Below are positions 1 through 8,547 of a DNA stretch of 64,000 nt, in pieces (position 1 is the first letter of the stretch; every line of letters starts with the position of its first letter). The stretch comes from Mycetocola_A sp015752285. Lineage in GTDB: Bacteria; Actinomycetota; Actinomycetes; Actinomycetales; Microbacteriaceae. Below the pieces are notes generated by a model. The model did not search any database, was not told the origin of the DNA, and was given only the letters and a program-made list of their open reading frames with translations. The position numbers and the translations under genes were made by a program. The stretch is taken from contig NZ_JADOUY010000003.1 in assembly GCF_015752285.1 (NCBI RefSeq), forward strand, positions 310,001-374,000. Reading direction: 5' to 3'.

Positions 1-1
1 C

Positions 2-607
2 GTCGACGTGATCTGGACCGGTGCAGACGACGCCGTGGTCGAACAGGTGCTGGCGGCGGGAACCCCGCGTGTCGGGAGCCGGCCGTTGTTCGTCTGGATG
101 GGCAGGATGAGTTCCGAGAAACGGATTCTCGAATACCTCGAGGCGATTCGGCTGGCCGACGTCGACGCGGAGTTCCGTCTCTACGGGGCAGGACTTCTGC
201 TGGCGAAGGCCCAGGCGTTCGTGCGCACGAACGGGCTCGACGACCGGGTGGTCTTCGCCGGAAAGGTGCCATACCGCGATGCGCTCACGGCGATCGCCTC
301 AGCTGATGCCCTCGTTCAGACGTCGATCGGATTCGAGACGCAGGGCATGACCGTGTTCGAGGCGGCAGCGCTCGGTACTCCGTCGATTGTCAGCGACCCG
401 AACATCGCCGGTGAACTCCCCGATGGCACCTACTGGCAGCCGGCAGACGGGTCGGTGCCTGCGCTCGCCGAGGCGATCAGCAGGGTGGCCGCAGACCTGG
501 TCTCCGGGGCGGAACTCGTCGTCGAGCCGCAGACCAGCCAGGAGTTCCGCCAGAGCTACCAGACCGCGCGCATGATCGGCGTTTACGAGCGGGTACTCGC
601 CGGCTGA
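2..607 (+). CDS. glycosyltransferase, GT4 family (5'-truncated by window edge)
   Basis: This is the C-terminal half of a GT-B glycosyltransferase; the reading frame is open to the window edge, so the true start lies outside. What remains is the nucleotide-sugar-binding Rossmann domain. It opens with a strand plus GRMSSEKR, the usual start of the GT4 C domain. It later has FETQGMTVFEAAALGTP, which carries the E-x7-E pattern (acidic residues contacting the donor sugar), followed by the GTP segment. Such enzymes move a sugar from a nucleotide donor to a lipid, glycan or small-molecule acceptor in the cytoplasm. The acceptor cannot be told from this part, and no partner genes are visible upstream. 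Family assignment is firm; substrate is unknown. Confidence 0.85.
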   Translation, partial: VDVIWTGADDAVVEQVLAAGTPRVGSRPLFVWMGRMSSEKRILEYLEAIRLADVDAEFRLYGAGLLLAKAQAFVRTNGLDDRVVFAGKVPYRDALTAIASADALVQTSIGFETQGMTVFEAAALGTPSIVSDPNIAGELPDGTYWQPADGSVPALAEAISRVAADLVSGAELVVEPQTSQEFRQSYQTARMIGVYERVLAG

Positions 608-627
608 CGCACGTCGGAACAGGGCGG

Positions 628-644
628 CAGCGGGGCTCCCGCTG
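628..644 (+). terminator. short GC hairpin after the glycosyltransferase
   Basis: CAGCGGG (628-634) pairs with CCCGCTG (638-644) around a 3-nt loop, about 20 nt after the stop codon. There is no T tract, so this is at best a weak intrinsic terminator. Confidence 0.3.
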
Positions 645-703
645 TGTGACGCCGTGTTGCGCCGCGAGTATGCGCAAAGCCGGGTACGACGCACGATGGA
701 GAC

Positions 704-2083
704 ATGGCCCGTCATATCCGCTTCAATGCCTTCGACATGAACTGCGTCGCCCACCAGTCGCCAGGACTCTGGCGTCACCCGGATGACCAGTCGCACCGGT
801 ACACCGACATCGACTACTGGACCGAGCTCGCCCAGCTGCTCGAGCGTGGCAAGTTCGACGGCCTCTTCATCGCCGACGTGCTCGGCACATACGACGTGTA
901 CGGCGGCAATCATGAAGCAGCGCTCCGCAACGGTGCGCAGGTTCCGGTGAGTGACCCTCTGTTGCTGGTCTCAGCGATGGCCGCCGTCACGAAGAACCTC
1001 GGCTTCGGCATCACAGCAGGCACCGCGTATGAGCACCCATACCCGTTCGCCCGTCGCCTGTCGACACTCGACCACCTCACCAAGGGCCGTATCGGCTGGA
1101 ACGTCGTCACCGGTTACCTGCCCAGTGCTGCACGCAACATGGGCCACGACGACCAGATCGAGCACGACGAGCGCTACAACATCGCCGACGAATACCTCGA
1201 AGTGCTCTACAAGCTCTGGGAGGGGTCGTGGGAAGACGACGCCGTTCTCCGCGACCGAGAGACCGGCGTCTTCACCGACCCGACCAAGGTGCACGAGATC
1301 GGGCACGCGGGCAAGAACTTCACGGTTCCGGGGATCCACCTGTCCGAACCGTCGCCGCAGCGCACGCCGGTGATCTTCCAGGCCGGGGCCTCAGGCCGAG
1401 GCATCCAGTTCGCCGCCGAGAACGCCGAGGCCATCTTCGTCGGCTCCCCGACCAAGGCCGTGCTCAAGGCCACCGTGTCGAAGATCAGGGATGCCCTCGA
1501 GGCGGCCGGTCGCGACCGGTACTCCGCGAAGATCTACCAGCTCGTGACGATCATCACCGACGAGACACCCGAGAAGGCGCAGGCCAAGCACGAGGACTAC
1601 CAGCAGTACGCCAGCACGGAGGGCGCACTCGTCTTCATGTCCGGCTGGATGGGCATCGACCTGTCGCAGTACGACCTCGACGACCCGATCGGTGACGTGA
1701 AGAGCAACGCCATCCAGTCAGCTGTGGCGAACTTCCAGGCGGCATCCGAAGACGGAAGCGAGTGGACCGTGCGTGACATCGCGAACTGGGCGGGGATCGG
1801 TGGTCTCGGCACCCGGATCGTCGGTTCCGGCGCCGAAGTGGCCGACCAGCTGCAATCGTGGGTGGACGAAACCGACGTCGACGGGTTCAACCTCGCATAC
1901 GCCATCACCCCCGGCACGTTCGAAGACATCGTCGAGTTCGTCATCCCTGAACTGCAGGCGCGGGATGCCTACCCCTCCGACTACGAGCCAGGCAGCCTCC
2001 GCCACAAACTCCATGGGCGCGGAGACCACCTGCCTGCTGAGCATCGCGGTGCCGGTTTCAAGATCAATTCAGTGCGCGTCTGA
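704..2083 (+). CDS. NtaA/SnaA/DszA-type flavin-dependent monooxygenase (LLM class)
   Basis: A 459-residue member of the bacterial luciferase-like superfamily, in the subgroup of nitrilotriacetate, pristinamycin IIA and dibenzothiophene-sulfone monooxygenases. These use FMNH2 from a separate reductase and O2 to oxidise small substrates. Supporting features are the N-terminal barrel strand with RFNAFDMNC and HQSPGLWRHP, the segment GRIGWNVVTGYLPSAARNMG typical of this subgroup, and the PVIFQAGASGRG phosphate-binding stretch. Length matches the subgroup (about 440-460). The ATG at 704 has TGGAG about 5 nt upstream. No flavin reductase partner lies next to it. The substrate cannot be named; amines, sulfones and sulfides are all used in this subgroup. 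Confidence 0.85.
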   Translation: MARHIRFNAFDMNCVAHQSPGLWRHPDDQSHRYTDIDYWTELAQLLERGKFDGLFIADVLGTYDVYGGNHEAALRNGAQVPVSDPLLLVSAMAAVTKNLGFGITAGTAYEHPYPFARRLSTLDHLTKGRIGWNVVTGYLPSAARNMGHDDQIEHDERYNIADEYLEVLYKLWEGSWEDDAVLRDRETGVFTDPTKVHEIGHAGKNFTVPGIHLSEPSPQRTPVIFQAGASGRGIQFAAENAEAIFVGSPTKAVLKATVSKIRDALEAAGRDRYSAKIYQLVTIITDETPEKAQAKHEDYQQYASTEGALVFMSGWMGIDLSQYDLDDPIGDVKSNAIQSAVANFQAASEDGSEWTVRDIANWAGIGGLGTRIVGSGAEVADQLQSWVDETDVDGFNLAYAITPGTFEDIVEFVIPELQARDAYPSDYEPGSLRHKLHGRGDHLPAEHRGAGFKINSVRV

Positions 2084-2132
2084 GCTCTGTCAAGGGACTT
2101 GTCGCTCCTGACCCGACGCGTAGCGTCGAGGT

Positions 2133-2483
2133 ATGGACAACAACAGAGATCTCGAGAACCAGGTGAAGATCACCGACGCTGACAGCGACGTCAGCGCGGC
2201 CGATCGCACGGAGCCCGTTCCCACCGACTCCGCAGCCGCCCCGGATTCCAACGCCGGAGTCCTGGGCGACGTCGCCCACCCGTTCGACCAGACCAACGGC
2301 ATCCTCGACGGCTTCGACGAAACCCATCCGGGAGACGTCACCGGGGAGTCGGCCGGCGAGTACGCAGCGTCAGCGACACCGGACGGCGCCGAGACGCCCA
2401 CGGACGACGCGGACGAACGGGGGGTGCAGGACGGCGCCGACACGCCGATCATTCCACCGCCAGGGCTTGGCTCTGGGCGATAA
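2133..2483 (+). CDS. small acidic, probably disordered protein (unknown)
   Basis: A 116-residue protein that I do not recognise. It is rich in Asp, Glu, Ala, Thr and Pro, with almost no aromatic or long hydrophobic stretches. No signal peptide or membrane segment is visible, so it is likely cytoplasmic and intrinsically disordered. The ATG at 2133 lies 50 nt after the preceding monooxygenase gene. A strong hairpin follows the stop codon (2516-2559), which supports a transcribed unit ending here. The codon pattern is typical of the genome. Comparable low-complexity acidic proteins are common in Microbacteriaceae, but no role can be inferred. Confidence 0.6.
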   Translation: MDNNRDLENQVKITDADSDVSAADRTEPVPTDSAAAPDSNAGVLGDVAHPFDQTNGILDGFDETHPGDVTGESAGEYAASATPDGAETPTDDADERGVQDGADTPIIPPPGLGSGR

Positions 2484-2515
2484 TCGAGAAGTTGCGGCTT
2501 CGGCCGCATTGCGCA

Positions 2516-2559
2516 AAACGACCCGCTCTCCCAGTGCCCCCTGGGACGGCGGGTCGTTT
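2516..2559. terminator. bidirectional intrinsic terminator
   Basis: An 11-bp perfect stem, AAACGACCCGC (2516-2526) with GCGGGTCGTTT (2549-2559), encloses a second small stem CCCAG/CTGGG (2530-2534/2541-2545). T runs leave the stem on both strands. It sits between the acidic-protein gene (+) and the oxidase gene (-), which converge, so it can stop transcription from both sides. Confidence 0.85.
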
Positions 2560-2678
2560 CATGTGAGGCATCGGACGGGTCCGATTGTGCAGCCAGCGTA
2601 CGCCCCGGTGCACTGCTTCAGTGTTTTTCGACACGGCGAATCTCGACCAAGCGGGATCGACACGACGGATGCTGCGCC

Positions 2679-3842
2679 TCAGAACTGCAGGGTGGGCCGG
2701 TCGAGGGAGAACAGCCCGATCGGCAGGTCGGTGCGTCCCCTGGTCGAGAGGTCGGCCGCGATCTCGCCGACGACCGGCACGAACTTGAAACCGTGTCCAC
2801 CGAATCCTGTCGCGACCGTCACCTGCGAGTACTCCGGGTGGAGGCCGATCATGAAGTGGTCGTCCGGAGAGCTCGGGTAGAGGCAGGTCTGCGCGTCGAG
2901 AAGCGGGCCGGTGAGGTGCGGGAAGAGCTCGAGTGTGCGTGACTGCATTCTCGCAATCTCGAACGGCAGGACGTCGCGGTCGACGGCATCCGGGTCGGTG
3001 GGACGTTCGTCGTGGAAGAAACCGATCTTGATACCACCTGCGCCGCCATCGGCGATCGGGAAGCCGTAGACCTGCTCGTTGCCGTCCGTGCGTTCGATGA
3101 AGACCGGTTGCCGTGCGGCGGTGTAGTCGTCGTAGGTCGGACGACCGGGAGCGAGACCGGGCGCGAACCAGTACACGACCTGACGCTCAGGAGTGACCGG
3201 GGCGCCGAGTTCACCGAGCAGCTGAGCCGACCAGGCACCAGGCGCCACGACCAGCCGGTCGGCACCATACCGGCCCTGATCGGTGATGACCTCGACGCCG
3301 CCGCCCCTGGTCGCCGTCCACGACAGCACGGATTCCCCGAAGTGCAGCCGAGCACCGTGCCGGGTCGCGACCTGGATGTTGGCAGCGGTGGTGAGTTCGG
3401 GGTTCACGAAGCCGGCGTTCGCCTCGTACAGGCCGACGGCATGCTCGGCGGGGCGCATCGCCGGGAACCGTTCCGTGATCTCCGCGCTGGTGAGAACCTC
3501 GTGCGGCAGGTTCCAGTCCTCGGCTGACCGGAGGGCCCCGGTGAAGGTCTCCTCGCCCGGGTCTCCGATGTAAATACCGCCGGTCAGGGTGACCAGCGTG
3601 CGTTCCGACTGGTCCTCGAGCGCCCGCCAGCCGTCGTACGCGCGGCGGAGGAGGGGCACGTACTCGCCGCCCTCGTAGTAGGACTGGCGGATGATCCGGG
3701 TGCCCCCGTGCGCGGATCCGCGGTCGTGAGCCGGCCAGAATCGCTCGAGACCGAGCACGGACAGGCCGCGTTGGGCCAGGGCGTTCGCGGCCGCGCCACC
3801 CATCGAGCCGAGACCGATCACGATCACATCGACGTCGCGCAT
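2679..3842 (-). CDS. monomeric sarcosine / N-methyl-amino-acid oxidase family flavoenzyme
   Basis: A 387-residue FAD-dependent amine oxidase related to monomeric sarcosine oxidase (SoxA) and N-methyltryptophan oxidase (SolA). It would oxidise an N-methyl or secondary amine, releasing formaldehyde and H2O2. The N-terminal Rossmann motif GLGSMGG is at residues 10-16. Cys320 in CLYPSSPDDHF sits where MSOX-type enzymes attach FAD covalently, and Lys272 in GGIKIGFFHD matches the lysine that activates oxygen. The frame stays open another 58 codons upstream, but that extension is basic and family-atypical, and the flavin motif follows directly from ATG 3842. It is divergent from an Ala/Gly symporter 160 bp away, which fits N-methylglycine metabolism. 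The exact substrate is not settled. Confidence 0.85.
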   Translation of the reverse strand: MRDVDVIVIGLGSMGGAAANALAQRGLSVLGLERFWPAHDRGSAHGGTRIIRQSYYEGGEYVPLLRRAYDGWRALEDQSERTLVTLTGGIYIGDPGEETFTGALRSAEDWNLPHEVLTSAEITERFPAMRPAEHAVGLYEANAGFVNPELTTAANIQVATRHGARLHFGESVLSWTATRGGGVEVITDQGRYGADRLVVAPGAWSAQLLGELGAPVTPERQVVYWFAPGLAPGRPTYDDYTAARQPVFIERTDGNEQVYGFPIADGGAGGIKIGFFHDERPTDPDAVDRDVLPFEIARMQSRTLELFPHLTGPLLDAQTCLYPSSPDDHFMIGLHPEYSQVTVATGFGGHGFKFVPVVGEIAADLSTRGRTDLPIGLFSLDRPTLQF

Positions 3843-4002
3843 GGGTCTCGATTCCGGTCGGGGAGTAGCTGGGCCTCCAGTCTGCCACCCTCGACGGATG
3901 CCGTCGCTTCGCCGGCCGCGTGCACGCTGCGTGGCGGCTCCCCGCGGGTTCTCGCGGCAGCTGAGGTGGATTCGGTGAAGCCTCTTCCGACATACTGACC
4001 CC

Positions 4003-5472
4003 ATGGACCTCGTCAATGAATTCGTGCTGTTCGCCGGTGATCTGCTCTGGACCTGGGCGGTGCTGCCGGTTCTGGCGGTCCTCGGCCTCTACTTCACCGC
4101 ACGCTCAGGTGTCGTTCAATTCCGCCTGATCCCGGAGATGTTCCGGACGCTGACAGACAAGACGCCGTTGGACGACAACGGCAAACCTCAGTCGGTGTCG
4201 GCGTTCCAGGCGTTCACCGTCTCGGCTGCGTCTCGGGTGGGCGTCGGCAACATCGCCGGAGTCGGCACCGCCATCGCGATCGGCGGCCCCGGTGCGGTGT
4301 TCTGGATGTGGACGATGGCGTTCATCGGCGGGGCATCCAGCTTCGTCGAGTCCACCCTGGGGCAGCTGTACAAGGTGAAGGATGCCGATGGCTTCCGTGG
4401 CGGTCCGGCGTACTACATGCAGCATGGACTCAAGGCGCGCTGGATGGGTATCGTCTTCGCCGTCATCCTCATCGTCTGTTTTCCGTTCGCCTTCAGCTCC
4501 CTGCAGGCCAACACCATCACCGCGACCGTGTCATCGAGCTTCGGAGGCGAGGTCACCTGGATTCCAGTCGTCGTCGGTGCTGTGCTCGCGCTGCTGACCG
4601 GTCTCGTCGTCTTCGGCGGCATCCGTCGTATCGCGTCGGTCACCCAGGCAGTCGTCCCCACCATGGCGTTGGGCTACCTGCTTCTCGGGCTCGTCATCGT
4701 CGGCATGAACATCGAGAAGCTGCCAGAAGTCTTCGCGTCGATCTACACCCAGGCGTTCGGCTTCAACGAGGTCGTCGGAGCGACGATCGGCACGATCATC
4801 ATGACCGGCGTCAAGCGCGGCATGTTCTCGAACGAGGCCGGCCTCGGTTCCGCCCCGAACGCCGGGGCGAGTGCCGCGGTGACCCACCCGGTCAAACAGG
4901 GCCTCGTCCAGACCCTCGGCGTGTACTTCGACACCTTCCTGGTCTGCTCCATCACGGCGTTCATCATCCTTGTCTCCACGCCAGACCTGGCCGGGGCGAC
5001 CCGGGGTATCGGACTGACGCAGGACGCCATCGTCGGCAACCTGGGGGAATGGTCGAACGTGCTGTTGACCATCATCATTTTCCTGCTCGCCTTCAGTTCG
5101 ATCCTCGGCAACTACTACTACGGCGAATCGAATATCGAATTCATCTCGCCGAAGCGCCGCTACCTGGTCACCTACCGGATCCTCGTCGTCGCCGTGATCT
5201 TCTTCGGATCCATCGCATCCGCTGACGTCATCTGGAACACGGCAGACGGGATCATGGGACTGATGGCGCTCGTGAACCTCATCGCGATCGCCCTGCTGTC
5301 CGGGATCGTCTTCAAGCTCCTCAAGGACTACTCCGACCAGCGCAGGGCCGGACTCGACCCGGTGTTCACACGCGATCGGTTGCCGGAGGTTTCCGGGATC
5401 CAGTGCTGGACCGACGAGCTCAGCGTGACCGGGCCGATCCGGGTGCACAAGCCCTCTGCTGTTCGCCGATAG
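4003..5472 (+). CDS. alanine/glycine:cation symporter (AGCS family)
   Basis: A 489-residue inner-membrane carrier of the AgcS/DagA/AlsT family, which imports alanine and/or glycine with Na+ or H+. About ten hydrophobic segments are seen. Family segments include VSASRVGVGNIAGVGTAIAIGGPGAVFWMW near residue 75 and MTGVKRGMFSNEAGLGSAPNAGA near residue 270, both part of the substrate and cation site. Length agrees with the family (about 450-540). The ATG at 4003 has no clear ribosome-binding site in the bases just upstream. It is transcribed away from the sarcosine-oxidase-like gene; glycine is the product of sarcosine oxidation, so the pair may serve related amino-acid use. No glycine riboswitch was seen in the 160-bp gap. 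Confidence 0.92.
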   Translation: MDLVNEFVLFAGDLLWTWAVLPVLAVLGLYFTARSGVVQFRLIPEMFRTLTDKTPLDDNGKPQSVSAFQAFTVSAASRVGVGNIAGVGTAIAIGGPGAVFWMWTMAFIGGASSFVESTLGQLYKVKDADGFRGGPAYYMQHGLKARWMGIVFAVILIVCFPFAFSSLQANTITATVSSSFGGEVTWIPVVVGAVLALLTGLVVFGGIRRIASVTQAVVPTMALGYLLLGLVIVGMNIEKLPEVFASIYTQAFGFNEVVGATIGTIIMTGVKRGMFSNEAGLGSAPNAGASAAVTHPVKQGLVQTLGVYFDTFLVCSITAFIILVSTPDLAGATRGIGLTQDAIVGNLGEWSNVLLTIIIFLLAFSSILGNYYYGESNIEFISPKRRYLVTYRILVVAVIFFGSIASADVIWNTADGIMGLMALVNLIAIALLSGIVFKLLKDYSDQRRAGLDPVFTRDRLPEVSGIQCWTDELSVTGPIRVHKPSAVRR

Positions 5473-5520
5473 CGAGGACCGATCGCCACCGCGCCGCTGG
5501 CGCTCTCTCTCCGAGGCCGG

Positions 5521-5547
5521 TAAACTTGAGTCAAATCGACTCAAGTT
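5521..5547 (+). promoter_or_regulatory. HAIR operator (HspR site) overlapping the clpB promoter
   Basis: CTTGAGT (5525-5531), seven bases, then ACTCAAG (5539-5545) is an exact match to the HAIR inverted repeat bound by the heat-shock repressor HspR in Actinobacteria. The palindrome extends one or two bases further on each side (5523-5547). TAAACT at 5521-5526 could be the -10 box and would be covered by the bound repressor. The start codon is 20 bp downstream, after GGAGAG. Confidence 0.92.
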
Positions 5548-5565
5548 AACTTCGGAGAGAACCAC

Positions 5566-7713
5566 ATGCAGCCTGGTCAGCAGTCAGAGGAAGAGCCGAA
5601 GAGCGCCCTGGAACTGTACGGGGTGAACCTCACCCAGATCGCATCGTCCGGCAAGCTCGACCCTGTCATCGGCCGAGACGCCGAGATCCGTCGCGTGAGC
5701 CAGGTCCTCACGCGGCGAACGAAGAACAACCCTGTGCTCATCGGCGAACCCGGTGTCGGCAAGACAGCCGTCGTCGAGGGTCTCGCACAGCGGATCGTCG
5801 CCGGCGACGTCGCGGATTCGCTCAAGAACAAGCAGATCGTCTCGCTGGACCTCGCTGCCCTGGTCGCCGGCGCGAAGTACCGGGGTGAATTCGAGGAGCG
5901 CCTCAAGGCGGTGCTCAAGGAGATCAACGAGGCCGAAGGCTCGATCATCACCTTCATCGATGAGTTGCACACCCTGATGGGAGCCGGTGCAGGCGAAGGC
6001 TCCGTCGCCGCAGCCAACATGCTCAAACCGATGCTTGCGCGGGGCGAACTCCGGATGATCGGCGCCACCACCCTCAACGAGTACCGCGAGTACATCGAGA
6101 AGGATGCCGCCATGGAACGGCGGTTCCAGCAGGTCTACGTGGGCGAGCCCAGCGTCGAAGACACCGTCGCGATTCTCCGCGGGCTCAAGGAGCGCTACGA
6201 GGCCCACCACAAGGTCACGATCGCCGACTCTGCGCTTGTCGCCGCGGCATCCCTCTCCAACCGCTACATTCCAGCCAGGCAGCTGCCAGACAAGGCCATC
6301 GACCTCATCGACGAAGCAGCGTCCCGGCTGCGGATGGAGATCGACTCGGCGCCGGTCGAGATCGACGAGCTCCGACGCAGCGTCGACCGGCTCAAGCTCG
6401 AGGAGCTGGCGCTGAAGAAGGAGAAGGACGACGCTTCGAAAGAGCGCCTGGCCAGGCTGCGTGAGGACCTCACGGTTCGCCAGGCGTCACTCACCGAACT
6501 GCAGGCCCGTTGGGACAAGGAGCGGGCGAACCTCAACCGGGTGGGTGGGCTGAAGGAACGGCTCGACACCGCCCGGATCGCCGCGGAGCGTGCTCAGCGG
6601 GAGGGCAACCTCGAGAAGGCGTCCCGCCTGCTGTACGGGGACATCCCGGTGATCGAACGCGAACTGCGCGAGGCCGAGCTCGTCGAGAACGACGGACCGC
6701 TCATGGTCAACGATCAGGTCACCGCTGATGACATCGCCGCAGTGATCGCCGCCTGGACCGGCATCCCCGTCGGTCGGCTGCTTCAGGGCGAGACCGAGAA
6801 GCTGCTGCACCTCGAAACGGAACTCGGGAAGCGACTCGTCGGGCAGAAGCAGGCAGTGAAAGCGGTGGCGGATGCCGTTCGGCGCACGCGGGCCGGTATC
6901 TCGGACCCCGACCGTCCGACCGGATCCTTCCTCTTCCTCGGTCCGACCGGTGTCGGCAAGACCGAGCTGGCCAAGGCGCTCGCCGAATTCCTCTTCGACG
7001 ACGAAAAGGCGATGGTGCGCATCGACATGTCGGAGTATGGCGAGAAGTTCTCCGTCTCGCGCCTCGTCGGCGCTCCTCCCGGGTACGTCGGTTATGAGCA
7101 GGGCGGTCAGCTGACCGAGGCGGTTCGCCGTCGCCCGTACTCGGTTGTTCTGCTCGATGAGGTCGAGAAGGCGCATCCTGAGGTCTTCGATGTGCTCCTG
7201 CAGGTGCTCGACGACGGTCGGCTCACCGACGGTCAGGGCCGCACGGTCGACTTTCGTAACACCATCCTCATCCTCACCTCGAACCTGGGCTCGCAGTACC
7301 TCGTCGACCAGGCGCTCTCGTGGCCCGAGAAGGAAGCGGCCGTGCAGCAGCTTGTTCGCCAGGCCTTCAAACCGGAGTTCGTCAACCGGCTCGATGACAT
7401 CGTCGTGTTCTCGGCGCTGAGCGAAGCCGATCTCAGCCAGATCGTCGAGCTCTACATCGACCGCCTGCAACGGAGGCTGCGCGAACGCCGGCTCGAGCTG
7501 GCGGTGACACCGGATGCTCGCAGCTGGCTCGCCGAGCGCGGTTACGACCCGATCTACGGGGCTCGGCCGTTGCGTCGGCTCATGCAGAACGAGATCGACG
7601 ACCGGATGGCCACAGCGATCCTCGGTGGGACCATCCGCGACGGCAACACCGTGCGGGTCGACCTCGACATCGCGGCCGACGAACTCACGGTGGGGGCAGT
7701 CGCAGCCGAGTAG
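5566..7713 (+). CDS. clpB: ClpB-type protein disaggregase lacking the N domain
   Basis: A 715-residue double AAA+ ATPase that would thread and untangle aggregated proteins together with DnaK. AAA1 has Walker A GEPGVGKT at 60-67 and Walker B ITFIDELH near 128. A coiled middle domain covers about 320-400, and AAA2 has GPTGVGKT near 460, with the ClpB C-terminal small domain after NPxF-like and SNLGSQ segments. The usual 150-residue N domain is absent: the protein begins almost directly at LELYGVNLTQIASSGKLDPVIGR. The middle domain is present, and no IGF/LGF ClpP-docking loop was seen, which favours ClpB over ClpA/ClpC. The HspR operator upstream supports heat-shock control. The start is fixed by GGAGAG seven bases before the ATG. 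Confidence 0.9.
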   Translation: MQPGQQSEEEPKSALELYGVNLTQIASSGKLDPVIGRDAEIRRVSQVLTRRTKNNPVLIGEPGVGKTAVVEGLAQRIVAGDVADSLKNKQIVSLDLAALVAGAKYRGEFEERLKAVLKEINEAEGSIITFIDELHTLMGAGAGEGSVAAANMLKPMLARGELRMIGATTLNEYREYIEKDAAMERRFQQVYVGEPSVEDTVAILRGLKERYEAHHKVTIADSALVAAASLSNRYIPARQLPDKAIDLIDEAASRLRMEIDSAPVEIDELRRSVDRLKLEELALKKEKDDASKERLARLREDLTVRQASLTELQARWDKERANLNRVGGLKERLDTARIAAERAQREGNLEKASRLLYGDIPVIERELREAELVENDGPLMVNDQVTADDIAAVIAAWTGIPVGRLLQGETEKLLHLETELGKRLVGQKQAVKAVADAVRRTRAGISDPDRPTGSFLFLGPTGVGKTELAKALAEFLFDDEKAMVRIDMSEYGEKFSVSRLVGAPPGYVGYEQGGQLTEAVRRRPYSVVLLDEVEKAHPEVFDVLLQVLDDGRLTDGQGRTVDFRNTILILTSNLGSQYLVDQALSWPEKEAAVQQLVRQAFKPEFVNRLDDIVVFSALSEADLSQIVELYIDRLQRRLRERRLELAVTPDARSWLAERGYDPIYGARPLRRLMQNEIDDRMATAILGGTIRDGNTVRVDLDIAADELTVGAVAAE

Positions 7714-7730
7714 AGGCATCCGTCTACCCG

Positions 7731-7842
7731 TGCTGCACTTTTACGTCAATGCTGCAGTTGCAACTGCAGCATCGACACACAACTGCAGCATGGGCGGCGC
7801 GACGGCGACTGGAAGTGCAGCATCGACACAGAAGTACAGCAG
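7731..7842. repeat. 19-bp-spaced TGCAGCA intergenic element, copy 1
   Basis: The 137-bp gap between convergent clpB and nitroreductase genes is filled by a repeat. TGCTGCA occurs at 7731 and 7750, and its complement TGCAGCA at 7765, 7784 and 7816, with a degenerate TACAGCA at 7835. The spacing within each pair is 19 bp. The core TGCTGCAGTTG/CAACTGCAGCA (7750-7771) is a perfect 22-bp palindrome. A second copy with the same layout lies at 36998-37109. The structure could terminate transcription from both sides. Confidence 0.8.
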
Positions 7843-7850
7843 AGGCCGGT

Positions 7851-8441
7851 CTAGGCGTTCAGAAGAACCAGATCGTCGAGGGCGAGACGGCTGCGCGGAG
7901 CGACCTCGCGCTCGCGGAGCACATCGCTGGTCAACGCTTCTGGCGTGCCGAGCACTCCGAGCGCCGTCACCGAGGTCGGTTCGAGCTGAGGGCCGATGTC
8001 GAAGGCACGACGGAGTCCGTCGACCTCGATCCCACCCATCTGATGCACGTGGAGTCCGTCGTGGTGTGCCTGGACGGTGAGGTTCGCGACGGCCTGTCCG
8101 AGGTCGTACTGGGCCCAGCGCAGGGGTGCGCCGTCATCGGTGGTCGCTGCGGCCAGGTTCACGATGAGTACCTGGGCTGACGACGCCCAGACCTGATTGA
8201 AGCCCATGAGGTTGTCGACGATCGTGGCGTGCTCGGTGGTGCCGCGGCGTGCGACGATAAAACGCCAGGGCTGCGTGTTCGATGCTGATGCAGACCAGCG
8301 TGCCGCCTCGAGCGCCGCGGTGATCTTCTCGTCGGGGATCTCCACGCTCGGGTCGAACGAGCGAGGGCTCCAGCGTTCGGCCAGCACCTCGTGGATCGGT
8401 GCGCTGGTGGTCGCGGTGCGGACGATGGTGGTATCGGACAT
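7851..8441 (-). CDS. nitroreductase family protein
   Basis: A 196-residue FMN-dependent nitroreductase-like protein, which would reduce nitro or other conjugated groups with NAD(P)H. Family marks are RWSPRSFDP near residue 20 (FMN phosphate contact), the segment EAARWSASASNTQPWRF around 50-65, and a C-terminal GTPEALTSDVLREREVAPRSRL. Length fits the 190-220 residue family. The start at 8441 is preceded by AAAGG at suitable distance; the frame is open 20 codons further upstream, but that part looks non-coding. It is transcribed in the same direction as the LLM oxidoreductase upstream, but a strong terminator separates them, so it probably has its own promoter. The substrate is unknown. Confidence 0.85.
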   Translation of the reverse strand: MSDTTIVRTATTSAPIHEVLAERWSPRSFDPSVEIPDEKITAALEAARWSASASNTQPWRFIVARRGTTEHATIVDNLMGFNQVWASSAQVLIVNLAAATTDDGAPLRWAQYDLGQAVANLTVQAHHDGLHVHQMGGIEVDGLRRAFDIGPQLEPTSVTALGVLGTPEALTSDVLREREVAPRSRLALDDLVLLNA

Positions 8442-8505
8442 GAGGCTGCCTTTCGAACTGGATGGTGTCTTCCGGGTCGCCGTTGATCCATGCAGATGCA
8501 AGCAA

Positions 8506-8535
8506 AAGGCGCCGCGGAATATTCCGCGGCGCCTT
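8506..8535 (-). terminator. strong intrinsic terminator of the LLM gene
   Basis: A perfect 30-nt inverted repeat, with arms at 8506-8520 and 8521-8535 (GGCGCCGCGGAAT and its complement). It lies 12 nt after the stop of the minus-strand LLM gene. On that strand it is followed by TTTTGCTT, giving a classic GC stem and U tract. Confidence 0.9.
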
Positions 8536-8547
8536 CTTTCACGCGTC

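Noticed and set aside
299..913. A 204-codon minus-strand frame across the glycosyltransferase end
   Set aside because: It is antisense to two well-supported genes and shows no family motif.
3843..4002. A glycine riboswitch before the symporter
   Set aside because: The gap has none of the conserved glycine-aptamer stems that I could find, and it is too short for a tandem aptamer plus an expression platform.
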